DNA of 64,000 nt from Litoditis marina (lineage: Eukaryota; Nematoda; Chromadorea; Rhabditida; Rhabditidae), in NCBI GenBank assembly GCA_964036275.1, contig OZ038435.1, positions 13,307,634 through 13,371,633 on the forward strand, read 5' to 3'. Below the pieces are notes generated by a model, which searched no databases, had not been told where the DNA came from, and saw only the letters and a program-made list of their open reading frames with translations. The translations under genes were made by a program, and so were the position numbers. Below are positions 43,925-56,435 of the stretch, one piece after another (within the stretch, counting starts at the first letter, position 1; each line of letters opens with the position of its first letter).

Positions 43925-44070
43925 CGTAAAATGAGCATACTAATGAGGAATCGTGCACTTTGTCATTGCACGTTTCTGAGTTCTGCTGTGTTAAACATTT
44001 CAACGTTCCACGTGAATGTACAATTGACTAACAGTATACAGAGCATCGTTTCATACCTTTTTTTAATGTT
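43925..44070 (-). repeat. Repeat family E, copy 3 (inverted)
   Basis: ACTAATGAGGAATCGTGCAC TTTGTCATTGCACGTTTCTG AGTTCTGCTGTGTTAAACAT…GAATGTACAATTGACTAACA GTATA is the complement of the family E consensus and retains its GTTAGTCAATTG end. Confidence 0.7.
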
Positions 44071-44319
44071 TAAAGTAAACATAGAGTATGGGTCACAAAA
44101 CAAAAGTAAACAGTTCTTTCACTTTTTTTCATATAAGAATCTCAAAAAAATGGTAGATTCTACCGGCTTTTCAACCTTATTTTTCCCTTTTGAAAGTGTT
44201 TTCTGAACATCCCACCGCTCTCTCTCTCTCAAAAACTCATAATCATAAACACTACGGACATTCTTCGTTTACGGGGCAATTAATTAATTACCCGATCGAA
44301 CTTTTGTTTTGTTCGATCT

Positions 44320-44326
44320 ATCTCCG

Positions 44327-44363
<37 letters not shown>

Positions 44364-44402
44364 CTCTCGTTCTCTCTATCTCTCCCCGCCCTTCTCTCTC
44401 TC
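44320..44402. repeat. CT microsatellite
   Basis: A TCTC-rich tract with a pure (CT)n core at about 44331-44358, followed by imperfect CTCTCTATCTCTCC. Confidence 0.95.
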
Positions 44403-46120
44403 GAATCTTGTAGAAAACCCCGTGTGCGACCATCGCATATCACAGTATCGCCGAAAGTTCAACCCTTGCTGTATCACATTCATAGTCACGTAAGACCTGT
44501 ATAGTATGTCGCCCAATCTTGTAGAGTTCTACAGTATTATGTATAGTATGAAGTTTTGTGAATGTGCAGTAATGAAGTGTACGACCGTAGACGTTTCACC
44601 CAGTTCTACCTAACGAATGTTCGACCAAACTCTCATTAAATATAAGGCTAGTAACAATCACACATTTTTCACCCTAGTGTTCACGTGATCCTTTTCACAC
44701 AAGTATTCATGCGAAATACTTTGAACTGTTAGTGATGTGAAATGTTAAGTTTCTATATGTAAAATTATGTTTCGTATGCTCGTTTACTTCTACAGTATGA
44801 AGTTCAAACAAAGTCACTTTTGATACGTGAGATCGTTCGAAGTTTTCTAAAACTCAAACGTTGCAGGTCTTAATGACAAGTATCAGAAATAAGCTATAGA
44901 AATGGTGAGAACTATGGAAAACTCTGCTATTTGTGCACGTAAAGTTATAAAGTGCTCAGGTAGTGTCTGACCGTCTATTTCATTTACAGCACATGGTTCA
45001 GTATAGTTACAGTACACATCAGTGTACTAGTCAGCAACATAACAATGATCGAGAAAGGTGGAGTGATATCATCAGTAGTTGGTTTCACCTTGGCACGTTT
45101 CAATTTCTGATGCGTTTTACCGTTGTAACTTGAAGATTTATTTATAATAGTCTGCTTCGTCGTTAATGTGAGTTTCAGTTGAATTATGTGTTTTAGAAGG
45201 AGATTGTAGTGTTTTTTAACTTGTAGTTTTTGTGAAGTAATCACGTCAAATGTTTTCTTTTGTTCCAATTCTACTTGAAACAGTAAAGGCATAAATCACT
45301 AAAAGTACCGAAAAGTGAATCTGTTTTTATACTATATTTGTTCCACTAACCAACTGCACCTGTTGAAAGTTATGTTTACCAAATATTCCACACATTCTTG
45401 TTCTCTTAATGATGCAATGATGAAAAAAACAGTTGATGAACAACTTTTTTGCGTAGCAGTGGGTATTGCTACCCTGGCGCGCCTAGAAGCAGGTTTCACT
45501 TACAGAAAAATTTTCTAGAACCTTACCATATTCCATAGATCTATCTTGTCAAAACACTTCTTATGCGCATCGAAAGTTGTCTGGAATCAGTTGAAGGTCG
45601 AAACTAGATAAGATATTCGTCCCGTCAACTTTATCACTCGTGATATTGGTATTTATTACAATAATACATTCTCAAACTTTTTGGTTTCACCGTTTTCGCA
45701 TTACAACAACCGTTTCTAGAGGAAAACTCAACTGTACCATATTCCATCACGCAGTATCCTAGATGAAATCAACTAGAAGGTTTGCCCTCTCCAAGGCTAT
45801 CCTCTACGGTGAATGCTGCCCCATGTAGTCTATAGTTTGATCATGTTTCTTTCCGATTGTTTTCCGTAATTTTTGGCAGGGAAAACTACAATACAAGCAT
45901 TCGCTTACTCCCATATCATGTCTCACCGAGCTGTTTTTTCACATGTATTCTTCATTCTGAATCAAACTGCTATTTTTTCTATAACCGGCTACTTATTGTT
46001 TCCTGTCTTTTACTCTCTTTTACTTTCATTAACTATTCACAATAGTTATTTCTGTTCTAGAATCAGGTGTTTTCCATTATAATTTACATTAATGGTCATT
46101 CATAATTGATTTTCCAGAAT

Positions 46121-49100
46121 ATGGCAGGTCGCCAACTACGAAAAGCCGGGGAGATCATGGCGGACTCAGTCCGCCGTGCATTCTCATCCAAAAAGTGGGA
46201 GCACAAAGAACAACTTCATTCCCTTACTGAAACGGTAATTTTGAACATTCTTGTACATTTCATAAGAATATAAAACTTTCCCAATAGAAGATGAACTGGA
46301 TATAACGAGAGAGCGTGCACAGCGCGACGCGCTGCTCAGAATAGTTCTGGATCTCGGGTATTGCGGTCGATTAGAGTTTTCTCAGTCCCCTAGTAGTGGT
46401 ATCGTTAAACGCTCACCAATATAATCATTCCATCTCCTTTAATCGTAATTTTCACCTTCGCAACTTGGACATCAACTATTATTGCAGTATTACACGAAAC
46501 GCTATCAATTATATAGGAGTGTACAGAAGAAAATACAACGTAGGAAGGATTTCACCAACTTTGGTATAACTTCGATAACAACACTTCTATTGGTTTGAAT
46601 TCTATTTCAACCATTGATTTCCAGAACAAATTCTTCCTCCGAAAAGTGCGATGGCAAATCTCGATCCTAGCCCATGTCGGCTTCGCGATTGCGTTTGGAA
46701 TTCGATCAAATTTTGGGGTGGCAAAAAACAGAATGGTCAACAATTTCACGGACGCCTATGGAGATATGCATGTGAGTTCACAAATTATGTCATCCTCAAA
46801 CAACGGAAAACTTATTTGAAATTAATAAATAACATACCCGGAAAGAAATGTCGTGAAACCCGAAGATTATACTATTTTTCGGTGAACTGACATCATTCAA
46901 TTTCGTAAATGACTCCACATTTTCATTGAGAACTGTACAACATCGAAAATCACAGAACCGTTCCAAGAGATTGAAAGTAGAACAATTGTCTTAAAAACGT
47001 GTTATTGTATTGTGCACGTATTGATTACACTAGTGCGTTCCAGAAATGAAAACCCGACCCGCATTTCATTGAAAATGTTTGTGTTTGATGAGAAATTCAA
47101 CGTCATAGAGATCAGATCACCAAGGCGATGATAAACTTTTGGAATTGTTATTCTCTTAAAATATATTGAACTTAAAAGAGTTTAACTTCGTTTCAAATGC
47201 TCAGAGAATACTACCGTATGAACTTTGAACTACTAATGCACGTTTGAAAGGTAAAAAGTAGGGAAAATTTAGGATTTTTGTATGATTCTCTTCCATCAAA
47301 AAGAATCAAACACATTTACATTTACACTACATTAGTTCACGTGAGAATGAAGGACCCTATAGCTCTTCCTCGTAACAACACAGTTTTATTCAGAAATTCA
47401 ACAAATAGTGATATTTCATGAAATTTTCATAATGTATTCGTGAAACGGAACTTGACCCAAACATTTTAGGAACAAGAATTCTTCTGGACCCCTACCGAGT
47501 TGGGCATGATGGAGTCGTCTTTCTTCTATGGATACGCAGCATCCCAGATACCCGCAGGCGTGCTGGCCGCCAAGTTTGCACCAAATAAGTGAGTTTGTTA
47601 CTTTGTTGGTAAATCTTTCAATAAAAGGAAGAGAATCAGTAAGTATTTCGGTTGTCAATAAATTCGAAATTGTTTTTGCCACATTGAATGAGTTTTTCAT
47701 GGTAGTTTTCTCAGTATCAAGATATTTTTTTTGATTTTTTAAAACTGAACAATCGTTACAGACTGTTCTGCATCGGCGTCTTCGTGGCCAGTATTCTGAA
47801 TCTGATCGTCGGATTTGCCCTCCAATTCCATCCGTTGACCGACATTGCCGTCATGGCTCTTCAGGTCATTCAGGGACTCGCACTGGTTAGTTTTGTAGTT
47901 TGATCGCAATGTTGAACGAACTTCTGTTTATCAAAGTATCACAACCCAAGTTTTGCTATCGAAGTTTCGCTAGCACAAGTTATTCTTCCTTGAGGAGTCA
48001 AAACTTGATTTCATAAGCCTAGTTTTTTGATATCTTTTCCTTCACAATCTAAAGTAGCTAATTACTAGTCTTCAGACTTTGGGAGACTGCTATGTTCAAA
48101 ATGAACTTTGTCAATATTTTCAATTTACCACTTCTTTAACAGGGTGTCACCTACCCGGCGATGCACGGCGTCTGGCGCCATTGGGCGCCGCCGCTCGAGA
48201 GATCGAAACTGGCCACCACCACATTCACTGGGAGTTACGTGGGAGTTATGCTGGGGTTGCCCATATCAGCCGCGCTAGTCAGTTATCTGCATTGGTCGGC
48301 ACCGTTCTATGTGTTTGGTAAGTTGTTTCTGTTCCAGTACGAAAGTTGTTCAATTTTGGGTTGATTCCATTCGAAATAACTTTTTCACAGTGGTAAATAC
48401 GCTATAGATGAACCGTTTTTCTAGTTTCTGCATACTCTCGAAATACTACATTTTGTGATAATAACGCATCTTCAAATATTTGTATTTCTCAAACAGTCCG
48501 TAACAATTTACCATACTTATTATTACAACACTGAATACAGTAATATTACATTTTCGTCCATTCTCCAGGCGCCGTGGGTGTTCTTTGGTCTTTCGCCTGG
48601 ATGTATGTTTCGTCCCGCAACCCCCTCGAGCATAGATACATCTCTAACGAAGAAAAAGTTTACATCAGCGAGAAAGTGGGGGCCGTGGTAACCAGTGACA
48701 TGACGGTTAGTTATCGTTTACTTGTATTTTATTAATATGTACCATGTCTCCATGAAAACTTGTTTTTCAGATCGTTTTGAATAAGTGGTACTTTGAGGTT
48801 GATGGTATAGTCAATAAAACATGGAAGAACAACAGTAATTACACCATTGTCTTTTTGAACTTTAATACATGAGAGACACGTTTCATTTCTGCATTCAACT
48901 TGAGGTTAAACATACTAATATGCCAGAAAACGTGAAAAATAGAGCCTCAAGACCAGAAAAAAAACAATTGATGTTATCAGCTTATTAGTTATAAGATTCA
49001 TTTATTTACATTCAAGGATTTATGCATGGGATATACAAGAAGACAAATATCGAAAGTGAATACGAGAACATCTGAACGTGGAAATAATTTCATAAGTTTC

Positions 49101-52100
49101 ACTTGCAGCTGACCACGGTTCCTTGGAAAACGATTCTGCTCTCTCCCTGTGTGTGGGCGATTGTCATCTGTAACTTCTGTCGGTCGTGGACCTTTTTCCT
49201 TCTGCTCGGAAACCAGTTGACGTACATGAAGGACGTGCTCCATATTGATATTAGAAACGTGAGTTGTGAAAGAGAATCATTTGTTATTGTATAAGAAACA
49301 TTTCGAATGACAGATTCAACAACACATTTGTTTCAGAACCTCTTAAATTATCATTTCGAGACTAGTTCTTCCAAAACGTTTTACATGCATGACAAAAAAT
49401 TATTGAAAAATAATGATAGCGTTTGCCTCTGCTATGAAAACTTCAAGCACTGAAAGACAACAGAGCATAATTCTACACGCACTACCAGACTGTTGTTTCA
49501 TTACGGACAAAACATTAAATTTTGCTTGTTCTCAAATTCTCATTTTCTTCCAGAGTGGTCTGATCTCGATGCTGCCCCAACTTCTGATGACGATTGTAGT
49601 GTTGATATCTGGTCAGATGGCCGACCACCTCAGGGCTACTGGCAAAATGGACACTGGAAGAGTCAGGAAGATGTTCAACACGTTGGGTGAGTGTTGATTG
49701 ATAGCAACTTTAATGATTCAAACAAGAGTGAGAAGCACCATTTGCAAACACGCAGTTATAGAATGTGACCAAACTTCAATTGTAGATTGGAGGGCAAAAC
49801 CAAATTTTTAAATTACACTCAGTGGAAACTAGCGACGATGCAGAACGGAAAACACTTACCAATTCTACACCTTTTTTCACCCCATTACTATTCACAGAGT
49901 TCATTCGACCCATAGCATAGGTTAAAAGCAAACATTTCTTTCCATGAAATTTGATTTTACCTGAATTAAGGGTAAGGGAATTTGGCCCTGTACTAAAATT
50001 CACATAATGAGTATCGATTTATTCAGGTTTCGGCGGAGAGGCTATTTTCCTGTGCTGCCTGGCCTTCATCACAGACCCATCTGCCGCCATTACCTGTCTC
50101 GTCATTGCTGCCACCCTCTCGGGAATGAGCATCGCCGGTACGTTTATTCTGCTGTGTTTGTAGTTTTACCCCGTGATCTTTCTGTGGAAATTCGATAATT
50201 CTGACGTGTATCTAGAACAAAGATTGTGTCACTCCCTATAGACTCGAACACATTGGACTTAGGGAGGGGCTTGAGGGTGAGGGAATCTCTGGAGAGTCCG
50301 TCAGATGAATCGCAACTGATTTCGTCGACATGAACATGAAGCGATTTCCTGATGTAGAGCAGTTTTAACCAAAACAAAACGAACATACACTACGTTGAAG
50401 AAGCATACAGATAAAGGTTATATTGACTGAATGTACTATACGCGGTATATTTCTAGCGGGGTATATTTCTTGCAAAACTTTCCATTTGCACATCACTTTG
50501 TAAAAATAATCCATTCAACGGGTGTACCTCCAGGTTTCAACGTGAACCACTTTGACGTGGCTCCCCGTTATGCCTCGATCCTCATGGGATTCTCAAATGG
50601 ATTCGGAGCCCTTGCCGGGATGGGGGGCATTATCACACAGAATCTCACTGCTGACGTGAGTTACAAACAGCTTTCGGCAAAACTCCCAAAAGATTGTACG
50701 TGAAAAATGATATACTTAAAATTATTTCAAACGTGCTTGCAAAATGTTCTGCTGGAGTTAGGCTCATTCGAACCGAATTGAGTTCGGAACTAAAATATTC
50801 CAAGGTCTACGAAAAATAAATCTGTTCCACGAGTTTTTCATCGACATTCGAGTGTCCTAACTCCCAAAAATGAAAATTCAGAATAATTTGTCTTCCATTT
50901 CATAGAACTCGAATTCAACCAACCTATTCATTTTTAGAACCCGGGCGGTTGGAAGTGGTGTTTCCTGCTGGCCATGGGAGTAGATGTATTCGGAATCATC
51001 TTCTATCTCGTGTTCGCCAAGGGGGAAGTTCAGGTACGAGAATAACTAATATGGTACACAAACTAAGGAATTGCTGAAATTAGTTTAGGTTAATTGCGGA
51101 AACAGAATGAGAACTGATAGTAGAACGCAGGCGAACCGTGTAAAACGCTTCAATTTTCCTTGTAAGGGTTGTGCGGTGTTTTTTCACGTTTTCACCAAAC
51201 GAATAATTCAGACACGCTTCAAACCAATTTTAACAAAGGTTCAATTGATTATTAGTTTTTTTTTAAATAAAAATCGATTCTTAAGGAATGGGCCCGTGAG
51301 GTGGAACCAGAGGAAACGATGGGAGAGTTCGTCAGAAGAATATGTAAGTATTTAAAATTATCATAGATTTTTCCGGATTGATTTTCATACTTTTTCAGCC
51401 TTTCACAATAATATTACACGAATGTATTGAAAGAGGTCAGAACCATAAGATTGTCTCAGTCATAAGATGGTCTGTCTTTTCCTAAAAAAAATCAGTTTTG
51501 CAAATTACGCTTCGAAATAGACAGATCGTTTAGGTAAGCTTGACTATTGATTGGCTCTCATACTTTTCTGTTTTCAGCAACGCTGGTGCGCACCAGTATG
51601 TCGAGCAAACGATCTTCAAGAAGACGAAGTGACAGTCAGAGCAACTACGACAGGTATACTATTACCCCCCTCCCCCCTCTTCATTAAATCTCGAATTGAA
51701 CGTTATTTTCATTATCCAAGCTCTATACTTAGATCTTTCATCTCTCATTTCTGAACAGATTATTGTGTTGAAGTGGAAAGTGTAATACTTTCATTGCAAA
51801 CGCTCGTACAAAAAACAATCATTGAACATCTGACATGAAATGAAAACTGGATTCAGTTGTTTTTTCTTCCTATCAGTCACATTAATGTGTTTGCGATAGG
51901 AAAGTTCCGCAACATGAGCATCAGAGAGCGAAAATGAAACTTCCTTCTTACCATAACAAAAGCGTTACAGTCAGCAGATTCGAAATCGAAGTCAAACCGT
52001 GAGAAGCACTGAAAAAAAAACTTCAACCAAGTGATAATCGCGTAAATAACTACTTTCTCTCTCTCTCTTTCTCGTACTGTGTGTCTCTCTCCCTCTCTTT

Positions 52101-52284
52101 CTTTTTTTCTTTCTCTTCCAAATTACCCCCTATTTTGTTCAGGATGGACGAGTCACGTAACAATTCTTCGGAGATGCGAGCGCAGGCTCCGCTACCGGTA
52201 GTGGAGGAGACATCCTTCGCCGCCGACGTTCCAATCATTCCACCCACCTCCAGAAACCTCAAGACGGATAGGCCTGACTTGTAA
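46121..52284 (+). CDS. Vesicular glutamate transporter-like SLC17 protein, 14 exons
   Basis: Exons: 46121-46234, 46625-46771, 47470-47588, 47762-47885, 48143-48317, 48569-48705, 49109-49258, 49554-49686, 50027-50137, 50534-50655, 50938-51033, 51286-51343, 51578-51653 and 52143-52284. All phases join, giving 567 residues. TTTTCCAG three bases before the ATG fits trans-splicing. It is an MFS anion transporter with about 12 membrane spans. SLC17 signatures: [16 protein letters not shown] (TM1 Arg65), [38 protein letters not shown] (Arg188), [20 protein letters not shown] (Arg297), GFGGEAIF and [20 protein letters not shown]. The length is close to nematode EAT-4. The N-terminus ([13 protein letters not shown]) and the Ser/Arg-rich tail ([19 protein letters not shown]) differ from EAT-4, so it may be a VGLU-2/3-type paralogue. 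Expected role: loading glutamate or related anions into vesicles. Confidence 0.93.
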
Positions 52285-52321
52285 ACTTTCACTCCTAGTA
52301 TAGGATTCTTACCACAACAGG

Positions 52322-52440
52322 CCTATACTCTGTTAGTCACTCGCACAATCACGTGACACATGTTAAACACAGCAGAACTCAGAAACGCGCAGTGACAAAG
52401 TGTACGATTCCTCATTAGAATGCACTTTACGTGACTTTTC
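52322..52440 (+). repeat. Repeat family E, copy 4
   Basis: TATACTCTGTTAGTCACTCG CACAATCACGTGACACATGT TAAACACAGCAGAACTCAGA AACGCGCAGTGACAAAGTGT ACGATTCCTCATTAGAATGC. This is the most complete copy, probably within the transporter 3' UTR. Confidence 0.7.
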
Positions 52441-53378
52441 AATTTACTTCTAGTTCACGATATATGTTTCTCCATTTCGCTGTGTTTATAGTTTGTAGCG
52501 CATCAAGATCAAAGAACAACATTACAATGATATCTCACACTCTTAGCTTCAGGTTTAGTTTTTACAGCTATCCACTACCTAATTACTCTACCTGATTTCA
52601 AAATTACCTTTTGTCAATTAAGAACAGTTCCAGTTTCTTACCATTACTTTATCAAAAAATAATATGTTATATTTTTGAAACTTGTTAAGATTTGAACTTG
52701 ATTTAGCAATTCTGAGGATTTTCATTAGTTTTATTAATCTGAGATCGTTTGAGTGTAGCCAAAAAAAATTTGGTAATCGCCCCAGATTTTAAACTCAACC
52801 TTTCATGACCGTTATACGTGTTGTTTTTCACTTTCTATCATTTATGTCCAAATGTATATATCTCAAATGTTGTATGTTATAGGTGATTAATAATGTGTAT
52901 TCTAGGATCGGAAACTGTGAACAAAACTGAAACGTTCATTGCTCTTGGAAATTTAGTTTCAGGGTTTTGTTTGCAATTTTCATATTGCAACTTTTTTGAC
53001 TCGACCTTTTTGAGATCGAATGTATTTATCTCAGATTAAAAGTTTGAGAAAAACAATAAACTGTATACATACTTATTTTTTATTGTTTCTCACCATTTTT
53101 AAGTTAATTATATAAGAGAAGAAAGAGATGTATGAAGATTTTCGACAGAGAGAAACACCAACTGTAACAAGTTAGACAACTTGTGTGTGGCAACATGTGA
53201 AAGGCTAGCGGAAACCAGAAAATGTGTATTTTACCATTGATCGTTTTTAGTTTGACTACCAACACAGGGACATTTGGAATGTTTGAGGAATAAGCAAATA
53301 CGGAGGGTTTTCAACCATATTTTCATATAGTTTTCAATCGTGAAAACAACAACAAAAAAACGTAGAATTCAAGACATT

Positions 53379-53384
53379 TTTATT
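53379..53384 (-). terminator. Polyadenylation signal of the sperm MSP-fold gene
   Basis: TTTATT on the plus strand is AATAAA on the minus strand, 15 bp past the TAG stop at 53399-53401. Confidence 0.7.
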
Positions 53385-53398
53385 TCTATAATACATTT

Positions 53399-55458
53399 CT
53401 ATTCGGCAGCAGATAGCTTGACAATGGTCTCACCAGTGATCTGGAATCGAAAAGGTTATGAGGGTATTTGTCGCAATAGTCACCCTCAGAAGCCACTTAC
53501 TCCTTCCTAAATACTATAATTTCAGTAATGGTAATAATTATAATCAATACTTAGCGGGTTTTAAGCAGTTAGCAGTTGTTCTCGTCAGAAAAACGTGAGC
53601 AAACAGCAACAACTTTCCATTCGCCCAAATAACACCGTACACAAAATACAAACATAGAACACCTGAATGTGCATCACGGTGTCTGTATTGTGAACCAGCC
53701 CTAATATCAAGATCGTGAATGATCGTGAACTTCGAACTGAAAACTACAACACTAAATATTGCTAGAGTAATGAAACTAATCACTATGTATAATGATGATT
53801 ATAGACAAATTATGTATAAAAGTACTACCTCTCCCTACGATTCGAATTAACCATCAACTACACTACACTGTTCAACTACTGTTCATATCACCCATTAAAA
53901 ATTAATCTAGCTGAGAAACTTCATTAACTAACAAAATATGTATAAAAGTGTTACCTCTCCCTTGGGGGCGCTCTCGGCGAATGCCCCGAGGCTGTCCTTG
54001 CAGTCGTCGGCGACGTCGGTGAACTGGAACACCAGCTTGTCGGCCTTCGGCTTTCCCTTCTGCAATTATAATAATAATGTACATTTAATACTACACCAAT
54101 CGCATGGTTTATAACTTTTATATTACTAGTTTTATTACTTTATTTCACTTTTGTACTTCATTTGCATTACTATCACTACCTTTGCAGAGAAGATTAAACA
54201 TACAGAGAAGATACACGGAAGTTTAAGAGAGTTATATTTCACAAGTTTATATTTTTCATAGCGAAACAAACATCATTTGGATTCAACTCTATCATCATTT
54301 CCTCAATATCATCATTTATTGACTTAACTTATTTTAGATTATCGAGTAAATTCGCTGTAAAAAATGAAGGTCATGAAGTGAAAGTCATCTCAGCGAAAAT
54401 TGCACAAATAGCTCAAATAAAGCAGTAGGAATGCATGAAATCATTGGAAATTATCGTTAAAGGGAGAAAAACGAGAAAAAGAAAGAACTTACGATACGGG
54501 TGATGGTGAAGTCGGAGCTCTTTCCGACTCCGACGAATCCGGCGATGACCGAGACAGAGTAGTTGGAGTTGTTCGAAGAACGGACCTGAAGTGGAATGCA
54601 AGTTAAAGGAGGACGATTATGTGGACCAATCCCGTGTTAACGGTCCTTTAAACTGCAAGTGGAAATGTACTGCAGTTTGAAGGACTGAACCGTTGCGATG
54701 GGACCACATAATCGTTCTTGTTTAATGGAACAGAACATGTAGTTGGGCTAAAGAATCAATTCTCAATATTTATAACGCTATTGTTCAGGGCGTAATCACA
54801 AAACAGGGTCATTTTTGAATATTAGTCGAAACAAACTGTATACTTTACGTACAACAGAACTAAAATATGCGTCTGGAAGAAACCACTACGCGCTGTCTCA
54901 TGGGAAAGCCACGAAAAAAAAAACCATGGAATAAGATAAAGCTTGAATGGAAGCTCTCACAGTAGGAAAGAGGGTTTACTTTGCATGCCACTGCGTATAA
55001 AAAACTAAATGGTAGGATGTAGGTAAGGTATGGTTCGATCGAAATATCGTACGGAATACTGCAGGTCTCTACATACAAGTGAAACAGATTATACTGTAGG
55101 TCCCCACGTCCCCAGGTTAAAACGGATAAGGGTATACTCTGAATGCCAGTCAAAAATCAAACCATTACGTACTGAACGGTATGATGTATGTGTCTAGCTT
55201 GAACACCAAACAAGAAATTTACTAAAACAAAGAATACTGTAGCTATCTACGTACAAATTAAATTGAGTATTTCTTGAAGCCGACTCAACTCGAAAATTTA
55301 ACGGAATACTGTAGGTCTCCACGTCAAAAGGAAAGAGGGTCTACCTTGAAGGCGAGTCGGCGATCGCACTGGTTGATTAGCTTGTGCTTGGAGACTCCTC
55401 CCTCGGCGGCGATGGGGCAGACTGGGGGATCGACAGCGAGAGCGAAGGCACACGACAT
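53399..55458 (-). CDS. Sperm-specific MSP-fold protein (SSP-like), 4 exons
   Basis: Minus-strand exons: 55458-55345, 54585-54493, 54059-53955 and 53440-53399. All are in phase 0, with donors GTAGAC, GTAAGT and GTAACA and CAG acceptors, giving 117 residues. The sequence (ALAVDPPVCPIAAEGG, SKHKLINQCDRRLAFKVRSS, NYSVSVIAGFVGVG, SSDFTITR, KPKADKLVFQFTDV, GETIVKLSAA) has the pattern of nematode SSP proteins, small immunoglobulin-like relatives of MSP expressed in sperm. Known members are cytoplasmic in sperm; their exact role is poorly defined. Diverges from the msp gene at 56436. A TATA box lies 33 bp upstream. Intron 1 (759 bp) hosts a MITE and repeats resembling the exon 1 donor region. Confidence 0.9.
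54603..54724. mobile_element. MITE family A, copy 2 (intron 1 of the sperm gene)
   Basis: TTAAAGGAGGACGATTATGT GGACCAATCC at the left pairs with GGGACCACATAATCGTTCTT GTTTAA at the right. The centre has ACGGTCCTTTAAACTGCA and its complement. TTAA at or near both edges may be the target site. Confidence 0.85.
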
Positions 55459-55490
55459 GGCGGAATGGAAGGAAAAACGACGATTGAGCC

Positions 55491-55500
55491 TTTTTATACC
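55491..55500 (-). promoter_or_regulatory. TATA box of the sperm MSP-fold gene
   Basis: The minus strand reads GGTATAAAAA, 33 bp upstream of the ATG at 55458. The short distance implies a very short 5' UTR. The same GGTATAAAA core precedes the msp gene. Confidence 0.75.
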
Positions 55501-55794
55501 CTGCACTTTCACAGGTTTCGAGACGCGTTTCCAGCACGTGTGCACGTGAAGCTAACGGGTTTCCGGGAGGAGAGATTCATTATCGGCGGCCAACATCCAG
55601 TGAACGGTGCGCCATGAAAAACCTTGAGAAAAAGTTTCGAGAAAAAAGGTTAGCTGCTGTGAAAATTTTTCGCTAAATGAAATTCTCAAAACAGGAGCTG
55701 GAGTATTTCAATGCGACAGCGTCAATTAGAGTTACACAGGAACAAAATGAACATTGCATTCCGAAACGCAATCTTTGAATTTCAAAAAAAAAAC

Positions 55795-56170
55795 TGGGAA
55801 CATTGACTTTTTACCCCCCCCCCCACCTTTTTGAATTTATATTGCGTTTGGGGAATTGTAGTTTGACCTCCCCCCACGGGGGGTGATAATTCAATTTATC
55901 ACCTGCAATACAAAAGTTTGAGGGTGGGGGGTAAAAAGTAAACATTTCCGGTATTGAAGTTCAGCCCCCCACTCGTTGAAGTTTGACCCCCCACCATTGA
56001 AGTTCTACCCCCCGCCGACCCAGGTGGGGGGTAAATAGTAAATGTCGAAGTTGAATTTTGTCCCCCTCCCCTCTCCTAGATTTTCAGGTTTCAGCTTGGG
56101 TGGGGGGTTGAAGTGCTACGGGGGGACCCAACTACAGTGGGGGGCGATACTTCAATTTTCCCAAAAAACT
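55795..56170. repeat. C/G homopolymer-rich repeat between the two sperm genes
   Basis: Alternating CCCCCC and GGGGGG runs with GTTGAAGTTTGACCCCCC, GGGGGGTAAAAAGTAAA and GAAGTTCTACCCCCC phrases, ending ACTTCAATTTTCCCAAAAAA. Composition and ending match 11620-11905. It sits upstream of the msp TATA box. Confidence 0.75.
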
Positions 56171-56391
56171 TTTAGTTTCTAAAGGTTTCGCGAACATTTC
56201 GTTCCAGTTAACAGACCTGGAAAGAGTGTACTTTCTGGAAAATAGGGTTGACTGGAAAATTCCACGAAAAGGTAGAACGTTGGCTAAGTTTTCGAGACCA
56301 ACGAAACCTGTTGAATGTCCTTTTTCTCGAAAAAGGTTTGCACTCGCAGTTTTTCCTGGAAAAGTCGTTCACGTTCGGCTACTTTTCTTGG

Positions 56392-56398
56392 TATAAAA
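56392..56398 (+). promoter_or_regulatory. TATA box of the msp gene
   Basis: TATAAAA in TTGGTATAAAAGCGGCGG, 38 bp upstream of the ATG. Short-leader TATA promoters are usual for nematode msp genes. Confidence 0.85.
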
Positions 56399-56435
56399 GC
56401 GGCGGGGAGGTGCTCGAGCTCACATAGCAGCAGCA

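Larger units (their letters stand above)
40421..46120. other. Gene-poor interval upstream of the transporter gene
   Basis: No gene is supported. It contains pyrimidine-rich tracts (40975-41155 and 44320-44402), a degenerate tandem array (41930-42750), an AATAATCAT simple repeat (about 43755-43825) and an inverted family E repeat (43925-44070). The region just before 46121 should hold the transporter promoter; I see no recognisable element there. Confidence 0.6.
52285..53398. other. Convergent spacer between transporter and sperm gene
   Basis: It holds the transporter 3' UTR, a family E repeat and AT-rich sequence. A possible AATAAA for the transporter lies near 53055. The sperm gene's polyadenylation signal is at the right end, on the minus strand. 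Confidence 0.6.

Noticed and set aside
45070..45292. Minus-strand lysine-rich 102-codon frame upstream of the transporter
   Set aside because: Low-complexity composition, no motif, and no supporting exon structure.
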